Shown here one piece after another: positions 28,119 to 37,458 of a stretch of 64,000 nt of DNA. The notes beneath the pieces are model-generated. The model had not been told where the DNA came from. It worked only from the letters and a program-made list of their open reading frames with translations, and did no database searches. Within the stretch, counting starts at the first letter, position 1; every line of letters begins with the position of its first letter. The translations under genes were made by a program, and so were the position numbers. This stretch comes from Parapusillimonas granuli (GTDB taxonomy: Bacteria > Pseudomonadota > Gammaproteobacteria > Burkholderiales > Burkholderiaceae_B), in the NCBI RefSeq assembly GCF_013416525.1, contig NZ_JACCEM010000006.1, positions 273,037-337,036 on the forward strand. The letters run 5' to 3'.

Positions 28119-29387
28119 ATGTCTTATGAATGGTGGATAGGGGCCCGGTACGCCGGCCTGGCGCGGTCCAGGCGGCGCGGCGGGCGCGGCGACCGCTTCG
28201 TGTCGTTCATCGCGGCCAGCTCCATGGCCGGCATCGCCCTGGGCGTGGCCGCGCTCATCGTCGTGCTGTCGGTCATGAACGGCTTCCAGACCCAGGTGCG
28301 CGACCGCATGCTGTCGGTGCTGCCGCACATAGAGCTCTACGTGCCCCGCAACGCGGGCGACGCCTTGTCGCAGTGGCGGCAGATCGCCGACCGGGCCTCG
28401 CGCCACCCGGCGGTCACCGGGACGGCGCCCTTCGTGGCGGCGCAAGGCATGATCGTGCGCGGCGAAACCCTGGCCGGCGTGCAGGTGCGCGGCATCGATC
28501 CGGCGGCGGAAAGCGCGGTCTCGGACATTGCCGGCCAAATGGTCTCGGGCCGCCTGGATGCGCTCCAGCCCGGGGCGTTCTCGGTGGTGCTGGGCAACCA
28601 GCTCGCCGTCAGCCTGGGCGTCGGGGTGGGCGATACCGTCCTGCTGCTGGCGCCGCAAGGCTCGATATCGCCGGCCGGCTTCACGCCGCGCATGCGGCAG
28701 TTCACGGTGGGCGGCGTCTTTTCCTCCGGCTATTACGAATACGACGCAACGCTTGCCTTCATCAACGTCGAGGATGCCGCCAGGGTGTTCCGCGACAGCG
28801 GCTCCAGCGGCGTGCGGCTGCGCATCGCCGACATGCAGCAGGCGCCTTTCGTGGCGCGGGAACTGGCCGCGCTGCTGCCGCCCTACGTCCATGCCCAGGA
28901 CTGGACGCAGAACAACCGCACCTGGTTTGCCGCCGTGCAGACCGAAAAGCGCATGATGTTCCTGATCCTGGCGCTCATCGTGGCGGTCGCCGCCTTCAAC
29001 CTGCTGTCGTCCCTGGTCATGGCGGTCAAGGACAAGCGCTCCGACATCGCCATCTTGCGCACGATAGGCGCGACGCCGCGCGAGATCGCCCGCATCTTCC
29101 TGGTGCAGGGCTCGCTGATCGGCGTGGTGGGCACCTTGCTGGGCGTCGGCTTCGGCGCGCTGGTGGCCTACAACATCGACGTCATCGTGCCGCTCATCGA
29201 ACGCATGCTGGGCGTGCAGTTCTTGCCGCAGCAAATCTATTTCATCAGCGAATTGCCGTCCAATCCCCAGATCGCCGACATCGCCGTCGTGGCCTCGACA
29301 TCCCTGGCGCTGGCCTTGCTGGCCACTCTGTATCCCAGCTGGCGCGCGTCCAGCCTCCAGCCCGCCGAGGTGCTGCGCCATGATTGA
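28119..29387 (+). CDS. lolC: Lipoprotein-releasing ABC transporter permease LolC/LolE
   Basis: 422 aa. The LolCDE complex lifts outer-membrane lipoproteins off the inner membrane and passes them to LolA. The protein has one N-terminal membrane helix (SFIAASSMAGIALGVAALIVVLSVMNGF), a periplasmic domain of about 210 residues, and three C-terminal helices with the MacB/FtsX-like core (LALIVAVAAFNLLSSLVMAVKDKRSDIAILRTIGATPREIARIFLVQGSLIG). Only one permease gene is seen, so it probably forms a homodimer (LolF-type) or performs both C and E roles. Its end overlaps lolD by 8 nt. Confidence 0.93.
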   Translation: MSYEWWIGARYAGLARSRRRGGRGDRFVSFIAASSMAGIALGVAALIVVLSVMNGFQTQVRDRMLSVLPHIELYVPRNAGDALSQWRQIADRASRHPAVTGTAPFVAAQGMIVRGETLAGVQVRGIDPAAESAVSDIAGQMVSGRLDALQPGAFSVVLGNQLAVSLGVGVGDTVLLLAPQGSISPAGFTPRMRQFTVGGVFSSGYYEYDATLAFINVEDAARVFRDSGSSGVRLRIADMQQAPFVARELAALLPPYVHAQDWTQNNRTWFAAVQTEKRMMFLILALIVAVAAFNLLSSLVMAVKDKRSDIAILRTIGATPREIARIFLVQGSLIGVVGTLLGVGFGALVAYNIDVIVPLIERMLGVQFLPQQIYFISELPSNPQIADIAVVASTSLALALLATLYPSWRASSLQPAEVLRHD

Positions 29388-30096
29388 TCCCGTTCCGGTC
29401 CACGCGCTCAGCGCCCGCAACCTCGTCAAGACCTATCACGAAGGCGGCCGCGAAATCCCCGTGCTGCGCGACGTCAGCCTGCATGTCGACCAGGGCGAAA
29501 TGGTGGCCATCGTCGGCGCCTCCGGGTCGGGCAAGAGCACTTTGCTGCACACCCTGGGCCTGCTCGACCGGCCCAATTCCGGCTCGGTCCTGATCAATGG
29601 CGAGCCGGTCGACGGCTTGTCCGAAACGCAGCGCAGCCGGCTGCGCAACCGCAGCCTGGGCTTCGTCTATCAGTTCCATCACCTGCTGGCGGAATTTTCG
29701 GCGCTGGACAACGTGGCCATGCCGCTGATCGTGCGGCGCGAAAGCCGCAAAGCCGCGCGCGAACAGGCCCAGGCGGTGCTGGAGCAGGTCGGCCTGGCCG
29801 AACGCATCGACCACTATCCCGGGCAGCTGTCCGGCGGCGAGCGGCAGCGGGTGGCTCTGGCCCGCGCCCTGGTGACGCGGCCCAGCTGCGTGCTGGCCGA
29901 CGAGCCCACGGGCAACCTGGACCGGTACACGGCGGAAAGCATGTTCGAGCTGCTCCGGCGGGTGAACCGGGAGTTCGGTACGGCGTTTGCTATCGTGACC
30001 CACGATCCGGCGCTCGCGGCGCTGGCGCACCGGCAACTGGCCATGGAAAAAGGACGCCTGGTCGATCCCGAGACACCGCCGTTGCCGCAGGCATAG
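29380..30096 (+). CDS. lolD: Lipoprotein-releasing ABC transporter ATPase LolD
   Basis: 238 aa, the normal LolD length. Walker A GASGSGKST, Q-loop in VYQFHHLLAEFSALDNV, signature LSGGERQRVALARAL, Walker B VLADEPTGNLD and switch His in VTHDP. The QFHHLLAEF segment is characteristic of LolD. It drives lipoprotein release with the LolC/E protein, whose gene overlaps it by 8 nt. The TatD-like gene follows after 12 bp, so lolC-lolD-tatD look like one transcription unit. Confidence 0.95.
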   Translation: MIDPVPVHALSARNLVKTYHEGGREIPVLRDVSLHVDQGEMVAIVGASGSGKSTLLHTLGLLDRPNSGSVLINGEPVDGLSETQRSRLRNRSLGFVYQFHHLLAEFSALDNVAMPLIVRRESRKAAREQAQAVLEQVGLAERIDHYPGQLSGGERQRVALARALVTRPSCVLADEPTGNLDRYTAESMFELLRRVNREFGTAFAIVTHDPALAALAHRQLAMEKGRLVDPETPPLPQA

Positions 30097-30108
30097 CAGA
30101 GGAGTCCC

Positions 30109-30939
30109 ATGCTGATCGATACGCATTGCCATCTCGATGCGGCGGAGTTCGCGCACGACCGCAAGGAAGTCATAGAGCGCGCCGGCGCGGCCGGCGTGGG
30201 CGCCATCGTCATCCCCGCCGTCGAGGTCGGCAATTTCGAAGCCGTGCGCTCGCTGGCCCGCTCTTTCAAGGGCGGCGCCTACGCGCTGGGCATTCATCCC
30301 ATCTGCGTGCCGCAGGCGCGCGAGCAGGACCTGGAGCGCCTGGAGTCCTGCGTCCAGGCGTCGCTGGAAGATCCGCGCTTCGTCGCCATCGGGGAAATCG
30401 GCCTGGATTTTTTCCTGCCGGCGCTCAAGGAAGACGCCATGCGCGAGAAGCAGGAACGCTTCTATGGCGCCCAGCTCGACCTGGCGCGGCGCTATGGGCT
30501 GCCGGTGCTGTTGCACGTGCGGCGTTCACAGGATCTGCTGCTGAAGCATTTGCGGCGGCGGCCGCCGATCGGCGGCATTGCGCACGCCTTCAACGGCAGC
30601 CTGCAGCAGGCCCGGCTGTTCATCGAGCACGGGTTCGCGCTGGGCATGGGCGGCGCCATGACGTTCGCGCGGGCGCTGCAGATCCGCCGGCTGGCGCGGC
30701 AACTGCCTTTGCAGGACCTGGTGCTGGAAACCGATGCGCCCGACATTCCGCCCGCCTGGCTGGGCGGGCCGGGCAAGCCGCCGGCGCGCAACGAGCCGGC
30801 TCACGTGGGGCGCATCGCCCAGGCGCTGGCGGAAATCAGGGAAGTGAGCCGCGAAGACGTGGTGTTCGCCACCGCGGCGAATGCCCGGCGCGTGCTGCCC
30901 AGGCTGGCCGGCCATGCGGCGCCGGCCATGGCGGGCTGA
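30109..30939 (+). CDS. TatD-family metal-dependent hydrolase
   Basis: 276 aa. TatD-type metal ligands are visible: IDTHCHLD at the N-terminus, EIGLDFF, HVRRSQDLLLKHL, HAFNG and ETDAPDIPP. Family members include 3'-5' DNA exonucleases and D-aminoacyl-tRNA deacylase-like enzymes, and TatD has no role in Tat transport. Start ATG 30109 behind AGAGGAG. It is likely cotranscribed with lolCD; the functional link is not known. Confidence 0.9.
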   Translation: MLIDTHCHLDAAEFAHDRKEVIERAGAAGVGAIVIPAVEVGNFEAVRSLARSFKGGAYALGIHPICVPQAREQDLERLESCVQASLEDPRFVAIGEIGLDFFLPALKEDAMREKQERFYGAQLDLARRYGLPVLLHVRRSQDLLLKHLRRRPPIGGIAHAFNGSLQQARLFIEHGFALGMGGAMTFARALQIRRLARQLPLQDLVLETDAPDIPPAWLGGPGKPPARNEPAHVGRIAQALAEIREVSREDVVFATAANARRVLPRLAGHAAPAMAG

Positions 30940-30940
30940 A

Positions 30941-31939
30941 TCAGTCCACCTTGCCCATTTTCTGGACCGCCTTGGCGATCGACTGGGAGTCGGTTTTCCA
31001 GTAGGCGTCGAAGCCGGCCGAGTCCTGGAATTCCAGCGGGCTGCCCGTCGCCAGCATGGTCTTCTGGAAATCGGGGCTGGCGGCGATTTTCTGCACCGCG
31101 CCGCTGAGCCGCTCGACGGCTTCCGGCGGCGTGGCGGCGGGCACGAAGATGCCCGACCACTGGATGAATTTCGCGTCATAGCCCAGTGAGCTCAGGCTGG
31201 GGACGTCGGGCATGGATTCCAGCGGCTTGTCGCCCCAGTGCGCCAGGGCGCGCAGTTTGCCCGCCTTGATCTGTTGCAGCGCGCTGGCGGGGCCGGTCGC
31301 CAGCGCCTGGACGTGGCCGCCCAGCAGGGCCGCCACCGCCGGGCCGGCGCCCGTGTAGGGAATGTGCGACAGCTTCACGTCCGCCGCCTGCGCGAGCATT
31401 TCCATGGGCACGTGCATCGTTCCGTAGATGCCCGAGCTGCCATAGGTGATGTCTTGCGGATGCTTGCGCGCGTCTTCGACGAAGTCCTTGACGGTCTTCC
31501 AGGGCGCGTCGGCGCGCACGACCAGCACGGTGGGATCGGCGGTGATGCGGCCGATCGGCTTGAACTGGTCGAGCCGGAATGCCGGCTTGCGTTCAAGAAT
31601 CTTGTCGGCTTCGGGAAGTATGGAAATGGACGACAGGCTCAGCAGGATGGTGTAGCCGTCGGGCTTGGCGTTGGCGGCATAGCCGATGCCGATGGCGCCG
31701 CCCGCGCCGGCCTTGTTCTCGATGACGACGCTTTGGCCCAATTCCCTGGACAGCGCGTCCGCCACCGGGCGGGCGACGGTGTCGGCGACGCCGCCGGGCG
31801 GGAAGGGCACGATCATGGTGATGGGGCGTTCGGGGTACTGGGCCAGGGCGTGGCCGGACAGCGCCAGGGCCGCCGTTGCGCAGAATGCCTTGAGCCAGGC
31901 CGCGGCGCCGGCTGTCTTCTTGATGGAAAGCTTGTTCAT
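30941..31939 (-). CDS. Tripartite tricarboxylate (Bug-type) periplasmic receptor
   Basis: 332 aa from ATG 31939 (MNKLSIKKTAGAAAW); an ORF extension to 32299 runs into the neighbour and is not real. Signal peptide ends SGHALAQ; then the Bug signatures YPERPITMIVPFPPGGVADTVARPV, NKAGAGGAIGIGYAANAKPDGYT, YGSSGIYGTMH and LSHIPYTGAGPAVAALLGG. It binds a small carboxylate in the periplasm. Its gene lies 29 bp after the FAH-family gene on the same strand, so the FAH enzyme probably acts on the captured compound or a product of it. Confidence 0.92.
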   Translation of the reverse strand: MNKLSIKKTAGAAAWLKAFCATAALALSGHALAQYPERPITMIVPFPPGGVADTVARPVADALSRELGQSVVIENKAGAGGAIGIGYAANAKPDGYTILLSLSSISILPEADKILERKPAFRLDQFKPIGRITADPTVLVVRADAPWKTVKDFVEDARKHPQDITYGSSGIYGTMHVPMEMLAQAADVKLSHIPYTGAGPAVAALLGGHVQALATGPASALQQIKAGKLRALAHWGDKPLESMPDVPSLSSLGYDAKFIQWSGIFVPAATPPEAVERLSGAVQKIAASPDFQKTMLATGSPLEFQDSAGFDAYWKTDSQSIAKAVQKMGKVD

Positions 31940-31968
31940 GTGTCTGCTCCGGATGCGGAATGCTGTGC

Positions 31969-32838
31969 TTACTTGAATGTGTTTTCCAGAACGCCGATGC
32001 CGTCGATTTCGATGCGGACGACGTCGCCGGTCTTGAGGTATTGCGGCGGGTTCATGCCCATGCCGACGCCCGCGGGCGTGCCCGTGGCGATGATGTCGCC
32101 GGGGTGGAGCGTGATGCCGCGCGAGCAGGTTTCGATCAGCGTGGGCAGGTCGAAGATGAGGTCGGGCGTGGCTCCGTCCTGACGCAGTTCGCCGTTCACC
32201 CAGCAGCGCACGCGGGTGTTGCCGCCGTCGAGCTCGTCGGCCGTGACGACCCAGGGGCCCATGGGGCAGAAGGTGTCGAAGGACTTGCCCATGTCCCATT
32301 GCTGGTGGCGCATCTGGACGTCGCGGGCGGTGACGTCGTTGACGATGGTGTAGCCGAAGACATGGTTCATGGCGTCGGCGCGCGAGATGTTCTTGCCGCC
32401 CTTGCCGATGATGACCGCGAGCTCGGCTTCATAGTCGATCTGTTCGGAAATGCCCTTGGGCAGCGCCACGGCGTCGTTCGGGCCGATCACGGATTCGGGT
32501 ACCTTGGTGAAGACGATGGGCCAGGACTGCACGTTCTTGTCGTTGTCCTTGAAGACCGAGCTGGACAATTCCCTGGCATGCGCGTGGTAGTTGCGGCCGA
32601 CGCAGAACACATTGCGGAACGGGCGCTGGATGGGCGCGAGAAGCAGGGAGGCATCCAGCGGCAGGCCTTCGCCGCGCGGCTGGATCTGGTGCCGGATTGC
32701 GTCGAACTGCTGTACCAACTGGTGCATGTTCGAGCCAAAGCCCGGGATGAGGTCGGCAAGCGGCCAGTACCGCTGCTTGCCCGAATCGACCAGGCATACC
32801 GCGGGGTTGCCATTGTGCTTGAGAGTCGCTAATTTCAT
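31969..32838 (-). CDS. Fumarylacetoacetate hydrolase (FAH)-family enzyme
   Basis: 289 aa from ATG 32838 (MKLATLKHNG), with AGGA 6 nt upstream. The family core is clear: NVFCVGRNYHAHARELSS, the metal-binding DYEAELAVIIGKGG, VFGYTIVNDVTARDVQMRHQQWDMGKSFDTFCPMGPWVV and GDIIATGTPAGVGMGMNPPQYLKTGD. Members hydrolyse or decarboxylate diketo acids or isomerise hydroxymuconate-type intermediates, often at the end of aromatic degradation. The exact substrate is unknown. It pairs with a downstream Bug receptor and a divergent GntR regulator. Confidence 0.9.
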   Translation of the reverse strand: MKLATLKHNGNPAVCLVDSGKQRYWPLADLIPGFGSNMHQLVQQFDAIRHQIQPRGEGLPLDASLLLAPIQRPFRNVFCVGRNYHAHARELSSSVFKDNDKNVQSWPIVFTKVPESVIGPNDAVALPKGISEQIDYEAELAVIIGKGGKNISRADAMNHVFGYTIVNDVTARDVQMRHQQWDMGKSFDTFCPMGPWVVTADELDGGNTRVRCWVNGELRQDGATPDLIFDLPTLIETCSRGITLHPGDIIATGTPAGVGMGMNPPQYLKTGDVVRIEIDGIGVLENTFK

Positions 32839-32889
32839 ATCGCTTCCTGTAGATTGATCCAACCGCGCTAATGTAGCACAAAAACAAGA

Positions 32890-32940
32890 CCAAATTGGAT
32901 CTATAAAATCGGCATTTTCCGACTATATTGACCAATTGGT
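32890..32940. promoter_or_regulatory. Putative GntR operators (two CCAA..TTGG palindromes)
   Basis: The divergent region between the FAH gene and the GntR gene has ACCAATTGGT (32931-32940), a perfect 10-bp palindrome, and CCAAATTGG (32890-32898), a related one. Their centres are about 42 bp apart, near four helical turns, so two dimers could bind the same face. Placement and symmetry suit a GntR/FadR-type regulator. Confidence 0.5.
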
Positions 32941-32966
32941 ACAATTTAGTAAAATACCGGTTTTCC

Positions 32967-33692
32967 ATGCTGGAGTCGCTTGTGCAGCAACGTTTTGCCG
33001 TGCCCGGGGCGCGGGCGGAGGGCATCCGCGCGCTTTCCGATCATTTGCTGAAGGAAATGTCCGAAGGCGGCTTGCGCCGGGGGGTGAAGCTGCCGCCCGA
33101 GCGCGAACTCAGCGAGCGCTTCGGCATTTCGCGCGGCTCGGTGCGGCGGGTGCTGGCGCATCTGCGCGAACAAGGCCTGATCACCCAGACCGTGGGCAGC
33201 GGCACTTTCGTCGCGGCGCAAGCCGAAGCGCTGCGCCGGCCGCGGCCCGAACCGGAGCCCGCGCACACCAGCCCGGCCGAACTCATGGTCGCGCGCCTGC
33301 TGATCGAACCGCTCATGCCGGGGCTGATCGTGCAAAACGCCACCGCGGCGGATTTCCAGGACATGTTCCACTGCCTCGAACAATCCGAAGCGGCGGGCAG
33401 CATCGAGGAATTCGAACATTGGGACGAAGCCCTGCATCGCTCGTTCGCCCATGCCACGCACAACAGCTTCTTCGTGCGCATCCTCGATCTCACCAACCAG
33501 GTCAGGGAACAAGGCGAATGGGGCAGGCTGAAACGCATTTCGCTCACGCCCGAAACCCGCCGCCAATATCAGGTCCAGCACCGGGCGATCGTCGACGCCC
33601 TGAAAGACCGTGACGCGGTCCAGGCGCGCCGGCTTTTGGTCGAGCACCTGGAGCAGATCCAGCGCAATCTGTTCTCGCGGCCCGGCGCCTGA
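32967..33692 (+). CDS. GntR-family regulator (FadR/FCD subgroup)
   Basis: 241 aa from ATG 32967 (MLESLVQQRF). The N-terminal winged helix LPPERELSERFGISRGSVRRVLAHLREQGLITQTVGSGTFVA is a textbook GntR domain. The C-terminal FCD domain (about 95-235) has helices with candidate metal-ligand His residues (DEALHRSFAHATHNSFF, HRAIVDALKDRDAVQARRLLVEHLE). It is divergent from the FAH-Bug operon and should regulate it, probably with a small carboxylate as inducer. Confidence 0.9.
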   Translation: MLESLVQQRFAVPGARAEGIRALSDHLLKEMSEGGLRRGVKLPPERELSERFGISRGSVRRVLAHLREQGLITQTVGSGTFVAAQAEALRRPRPEPEPAHTSPAELMVARLLIEPLMPGLIVQNATAADFQDMFHCLEQSEAAGSIEEFEHWDEALHRSFAHATHNSFFVRILDLTNQVREQGEWGRLKRISLTPETRRQYQVQHRAIVDALKDRDAVQARRLLVEHLEQIQRNLFSRPGA

Positions 33693-33723
33693 AAGCGGGG
33701 GGGCAAGGCCGCCGGCGCTGCAG

Positions 33724-34749
33724 CTATCCGTGTTTCCGCCCGTGTTGCAGCGGCCCCGTCGAGCTTCGCCGTACCAATGCCGTAGGCAGCATCTGGGGCG
33801 GCGGCATCGCTTTCTTTGAGTCTATCGCCGCCAGCAGGGTTTCAGCCGCGATCGTGCCGATTTCGACGGAAGGAAAACGGATGGTGGTAAGCGGCGGATT
33901 CACAAAAGGCGAGAACTCGCTGTCGTTGAAGCCGATGACGGATATATCGTGAGGGATGTCCAGGCCTTGTTCGCGCAGTCCCGCCATGGCGCCCAGAGCC
34001 AGATAGTCGTTGCCGCATATCAAGGCGGAAAAGGGCAGTTTTTTACTCAATAAATGGCGGGCTGCCTCGTAGCCGTCGGCGAATCCGTAATCCGCTTCAA
34101 CGATCAGCTCGCGCGACAGCCGCCCACCGCCGGCGGCGATGGTTTCAAGCAGGCCTTGATAGCGTTGCCGGGCCCGCTGGTTGGACGCAAGATGGCCGCT
34201 GATGAAAGCGAATTCGCGATGCGCCAGGCTCAGCAGGTGCTCGGCGGCCTGTTGGCCGGCGATATAGTTGTCGAACCCGATGGCGCCGGGCAGGGCGTTC
34301 CCCGCATCGGCCCAGATCGTGGCAACGGGCAGGCCGTTCTTGGCAATGAGATCCAGCCAGGCGGATGGACAGTCGTTCCCCAGAAGCACCACGCCGTCCA
34401 CGCCTCTTTCTATGAGCGTGCGCAAAGGGCGCAAATCCGCCTGCTCGTTGATGGCGGGCTGCGCGAGCAGCAAGGTGTAGTTGGCTTTGCCCAAGCCCTG
34501 ACGCAAGGCCTCTATGGTTTGCGCGAAAGCGGATGCGCCGATGCGCGGAACGACGGCGCCGACACTGCGCGTGCGCCGGGACACGAGCGCGCGGCCCACC
34601 CCTTGCGGAACATAGCCCAAGGCACTCACCGCGACATCGATGCGCTTCCGGGTTTCGGCGTCGACCATGTCGGGGCGATGCAGCGCCCTCGATACGGTGC
34701 TGATGGACACCCCCACCATCCGGGCCACATCCTGCAAGCTGGCTGCCAT
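33724..34749 (-). CDS. LacI-family transcriptional regulator
   Basis: 341 aa. The N-terminal helix-turn-helix SLQDVARMVGVSISTVSRALHRPDMVDAETRKRIDVAVSALGY is typical of LacI/GalR proteins, followed by a periplasmic-binding-like effector domain (SVGAVVPRIGASAFAQTIEALRQGL, GVDGVVLLGNDCPSAW, IGFDNYIAGQQAAEHLL, VIGFNDSEFSPFVNPPLTTI). The effector is not evident. It is divergent from the ThDP-enzyme operon (132 bp), whose promoter region has two LacI-like sites, so repression of that operon and autoregulation are expected. Confidence 0.92.
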   Translation of the reverse strand: MAASLQDVARMVGVSISTVSRALHRPDMVDAETRKRIDVAVSALGYVPQGVGRALVSRRTRSVGAVVPRIGASAFAQTIEALRQGLGKANYTLLLAQPAINEQADLRPLRTLIERGVDGVVLLGNDCPSAWLDLIAKNGLPVATIWADAGNALPGAIGFDNYIAGQQAAEHLLSLAHREFAFISGHLASNQRARQRYQGLLETIAAGGGRLSRELIVEADYGFADGYEAARHLLSKKLPFSALICGNDYLALGAMAGLREQGLDIPHDISVIGFNDSEFSPFVNPPLTTIRFPSVEIGTIAAETLLAAIDSKKAMPPPQMLPTALVRRSSTGPLQHGRKHG

Positions 34750-34765
34750 CTACTTTCGACCTCTA

Positions 34766-34849
34766 TTGCAAACGATAGTCAAAAATATACCACTCATTAT
34801 CGATACTCCCTATGAAAATGTCATTGACTCGCCAATGCAAACGTTTGTA
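34766..34849. promoter_or_regulatory. Putative LacI-family operators
   Basis: TGCAAACGTTTGTA (34836-34849) contains the perfect palindrome CAAACGTTTG with a central CpG, the hallmark of LacI/GalR-family sites. It sits 33-46 nt upstream of the ThDP-enzyme start. A degenerate second copy, TTGCAAACGATAG (34766-34778), lies next to the regulator gene. Together they could allow looping or joint control of the divergent promoters. Confidence 0.6.
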
Positions 34850-34881
34850 TTATGAAAAAAAGCTTCTTTAAAGGAAAAAGA

Positions 34882-36585
34882 ATGGATGGATCATCCCCCA
34901 CCGCCGCCGTCACGACCAAGCAGGCGATCGTCAAGACGCTTACCGACCTGAAGGTCGACTATGCGTTTACCCTGCCCGGCCTGGGCGTGACCTGGATGCT
35001 GGACGAGTTCTACCGGTCGAGAAAGGAACTGCGCGTGATTTTGACGCGGGGCGAACAGGTCGCCTCCATCATGGCGCAGGTCGTCGGCCGCTTGACGGGC
35101 AAGCCGGGTGTCTACATGGGCCAGGGGCCTTTCGCCAGCACCACCGGCGCCTTCGGGATACTGGAAGCTTATTTCGCCGGCTCGCCCATGCTCGTGCTTA
35201 CGGATACGTCCTGCTATGACGGCTTCGGCATGTACGGCGTGTATCAAACCATGACGGGCGATTATGGCGCGGCGGATGTCCGCGCCGTCATGAAGACCAT
35301 GACCAAATCCACTTACTATGCGACCGAGCCGCACGAAGCGGTCTATGCCATTCAGCAAGCCTACAAGCAAGCCAGCCTGCCGCGCCAGGGGCCGACGGCC
35401 GTTGTGTTGAAGTCTCCCATCATTCGCCGGGAGATGCCGGAGCAATCTCGCGTACAGCTCTATCCCGCCCAGGGGTACCAGGATGTCGTCATGCCCGTGC
35501 CCGATCCGCAAGCCATCCAGGCGCTGGCGGGAATGGTGGCCGACGCCCGGCGGCCCGTACTTATCGTGGGCAACGGCATGCAGAATCCCCGGGGCCGAAA
35601 ACTGGTGGCCCTGCTGGCTGAAAAGTTTGGCGTGGCCGTGGCCACCAGCTACAACGCAAAGGGCGTAGTGGACGAAACCTCCGAGATTGCGGTCGGCATG
35701 CTGGGAACATGGGGCATGAAATCCGCCAACGCCGCCGTCGAGAGCGCCGATACGCTGATCGTCGTCGGCGCCAGCCTTGGGGCCGACTACATTAAATTTC
35801 GCGACCCCGGCTTCATCAAGCCGGGGGTTCAGCGCATCGTCCAGATCGATGTCGATCCGCGCAACGCCGGATGGGTTTACCCGGTCGATCTGGCAATATG
35901 CGCCGACGGCGGCGACGCGATCGAAGCGCTGCTCGCGCATGATCTCGGAGCGGAGCGGCGGCTGGACCGCCTGGCCTGGATTGCGGAGGTTCACTCAGCG
36001 CATCCCGTCTTCGATGCGCCGACTCGCGCCGCTCCCGGAACGGTTCATAACGCGGATGTCATCAAGGCGCTGGATGCCTTCCTGACGCCCGACGATATGC
36101 TGACGCTGGATGCCGGCACCAATCGGATCTGGGCGACCACCACGCTCAAAGTGCGCACGCCGGGGCAACTGGTGGTGCCGGGCGGCATCGGCGGCATGGG
36201 CTGGGGCGCGCCCGCGGCGGCGGCGGTGAAGCTGGTTCATCCGGAGAAGAACGTCGTCTGCCTCACGGGCGATGGCGGTTTTGCCATGACCATGAACGTC
36301 ATGGCCACCTGCGTACAGGAGCAACTGCCGATTACCGTTGTCGTGGCGAACAACGGCGGGCTCGGCATGGTGCGCGACAACTTGAAAGACCGCCGCATAG
36401 CGGTGGATTTTTCGCCCACCGATTTCGCCCAGATCGCGCGAGGCATGGGTTGCCGCGGCGTGAATGCCACCACGCCGGAGCAGTTGGCCGCGGCGCTCGA
36501 GGAAGCCCGTGGCTCGAACATCCCTACCGTCATCGACGTCGCGGTCGACCCCGATTCCAGCCACGTCGACGTATCGGACTATTGA
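34882..36585 (+). CDS. Thiamine-diphosphate-dependent enzyme (acetolactate-synthase superfamily)
   Basis: 567 aa from ATG 34882, 6 nt after AAGGA; the ATG at 34852 lacks an SD. The architecture is PYR domain, middle domain, PP domain. E58 in TRGEQVAS is the catalytic Glu that activates ThDP. The ThDP-Mg motif runs from GDGGFAMTM at about 463 to VANNGGLG about 27 residues on. Members decarboxylate 2-oxo acids or cleave and join C-C bonds. Residue patterns do not let me name the reaction; acetolactate synthase itself is unlikely because no small regulatory subunit gene is near. It is the first gene of a LacI-controlled operon with two SDRs and a Bug receptor. Confidence 0.87.
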   Translation: MDGSSPTAAVTTKQAIVKTLTDLKVDYAFTLPGLGVTWMLDEFYRSRKELRVILTRGEQVASIMAQVVGRLTGKPGVYMGQGPFASTTGAFGILEAYFAGSPMLVLTDTSCYDGFGMYGVYQTMTGDYGAADVRAVMKTMTKSTYYATEPHEAVYAIQQAYKQASLPRQGPTAVVLKSPIIRREMPEQSRVQLYPAQGYQDVVMPVPDPQAIQALAGMVADARRPVLIVGNGMQNPRGRKLVALLAEKFGVAVATSYNAKGVVDETSEIAVGMLGTWGMKSANAAVESADTLIVVGASLGADYIKFRDPGFIKPGVQRIVQIDVDPRNAGWVYPVDLAICADGGDAIEALLAHDLGAERRLDRLAWIAEVHSAHPVFDAPTRAAPGTVHNADVIKALDAFLTPDDMLTLDAGTNRIWATTTLKVRTPGQLVVPGGIGGMGWGAPAAAAVKLVHPEKNVVCLTGDGGFAMTMNVMATCVQEQLPITVVVANNGGLGMVRDNLKDRRIAVDFSPTDFAQIARGMGCRGVNATTPEQLAAALEEARGSNIPTVIDVAVDPDSSHVDVSDY

Positions 36586-36594
36586 GGACCATTC

Positions 36595-37311
36595 ATGAAG
36601 CCCGTAGCCATTGTTACCGGCGGCGCCCGCAATATCGGTTGGGCCATTGCGCGCCGGCTGGCCGCCGACTACCGCGTTTTGATCGCCGATCTGTCGGAGC
36701 CGCAACAGCCTTTGCCTGACGGCTGCGGCTATTTCCATGCCGACGTGTGCGATCCGCAGCAAGTGCGCAAGCTGTTTGCGGAGGCGGAAAAACTCGGACC
36801 CCTGCAACTGCTGGTACATTCCGCGGCCGTTACGGCGCCCGCCAGGCCGATCGCCTCCATTCCCCTGGAAGAATGGAGGCGGCTCATAGACATCAATCTG
36901 ACGGGAAGCTTTGTGGTGGCTCAGGCCGCCATCACCCCCTTGCTGAAAACCAAGGGCAGCATGGTCCTGCTGACTTCTCGTGCCGGGAAAACAGGCTTTG
37001 CGGCGTTGAACGCCGGCAAGGCCGGCACCAAAGCCCATTACTGCGCGTCGAAAGCGGGGGTGATTTCATTGATGAAGTCGCTGGCGACCGAGCTGTCGCC
37101 CGACATACGCGTCAATGCCGTTGCGCCGGGCCCCATCGAGGGCGAAATGATACCCCGCGACCGCTGGCCGGAAATCGCCGCTCGCGTTCCCCTGGGGCGG
37201 CTGGGAACGGCCGCCGAGATCGCCGACGCCGTGCATTTTCTAGCCAGCCCGGCGGCGAGCTTCATCACCGGCCATGTGCTCGATGTAAACGGCGGCACGT
37301 TGATGGATTAG
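36595..37311 (+). CDS. SDR-family oxidoreductase
   Basis: 238 aa classical SDR. Cofactor motif TGGARNIGWAIA at about 9-20, HSAAV in place of the usual NNAG, catalytic Ser in LLTSRAG and Y-x3-K as YCASK, with the C-terminal GHVLDVNGGTLMD. It starts 9 bp after the ThDP-enzyme stop. Within this operon an alcohol/ketone oxidation next to a ThDP-dependent C-C bond step is a reasonable role; substrate unknown. Confidence 0.88.
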   Translation: MKPVAIVTGGARNIGWAIARRLAADYRVLIADLSEPQQPLPDGCGYFHADVCDPQQVRKLFAEAEKLGPLQLLVHSAAVTAPARPIASIPLEEWRRLIDINLTGSFVVAQAAITPLLKTKGSMVLLTSRAGKTGFAALNAGKAGTKAHYCASKAGVISLMKSLATELSPDIRVNAVAPGPIEGEMIPRDRWPEIAARVPLGRLGTAAEIADAVHFLASPAASFITGHVLDVNGGTLMD

Positions 37312-37458
37312 CAGCATCGAATACGCCATGTCGAACGTGCATCAAGTGCCGTATGGCGTGTCGCTTGGCCATTTTAGGGAGGCGGCGGGCGTTCATTGCC
37401 GCGGAACTCATGCAGGGTTGATGTGTTTGCTTATTAAAACGAAAGAGGAGATCCATCC

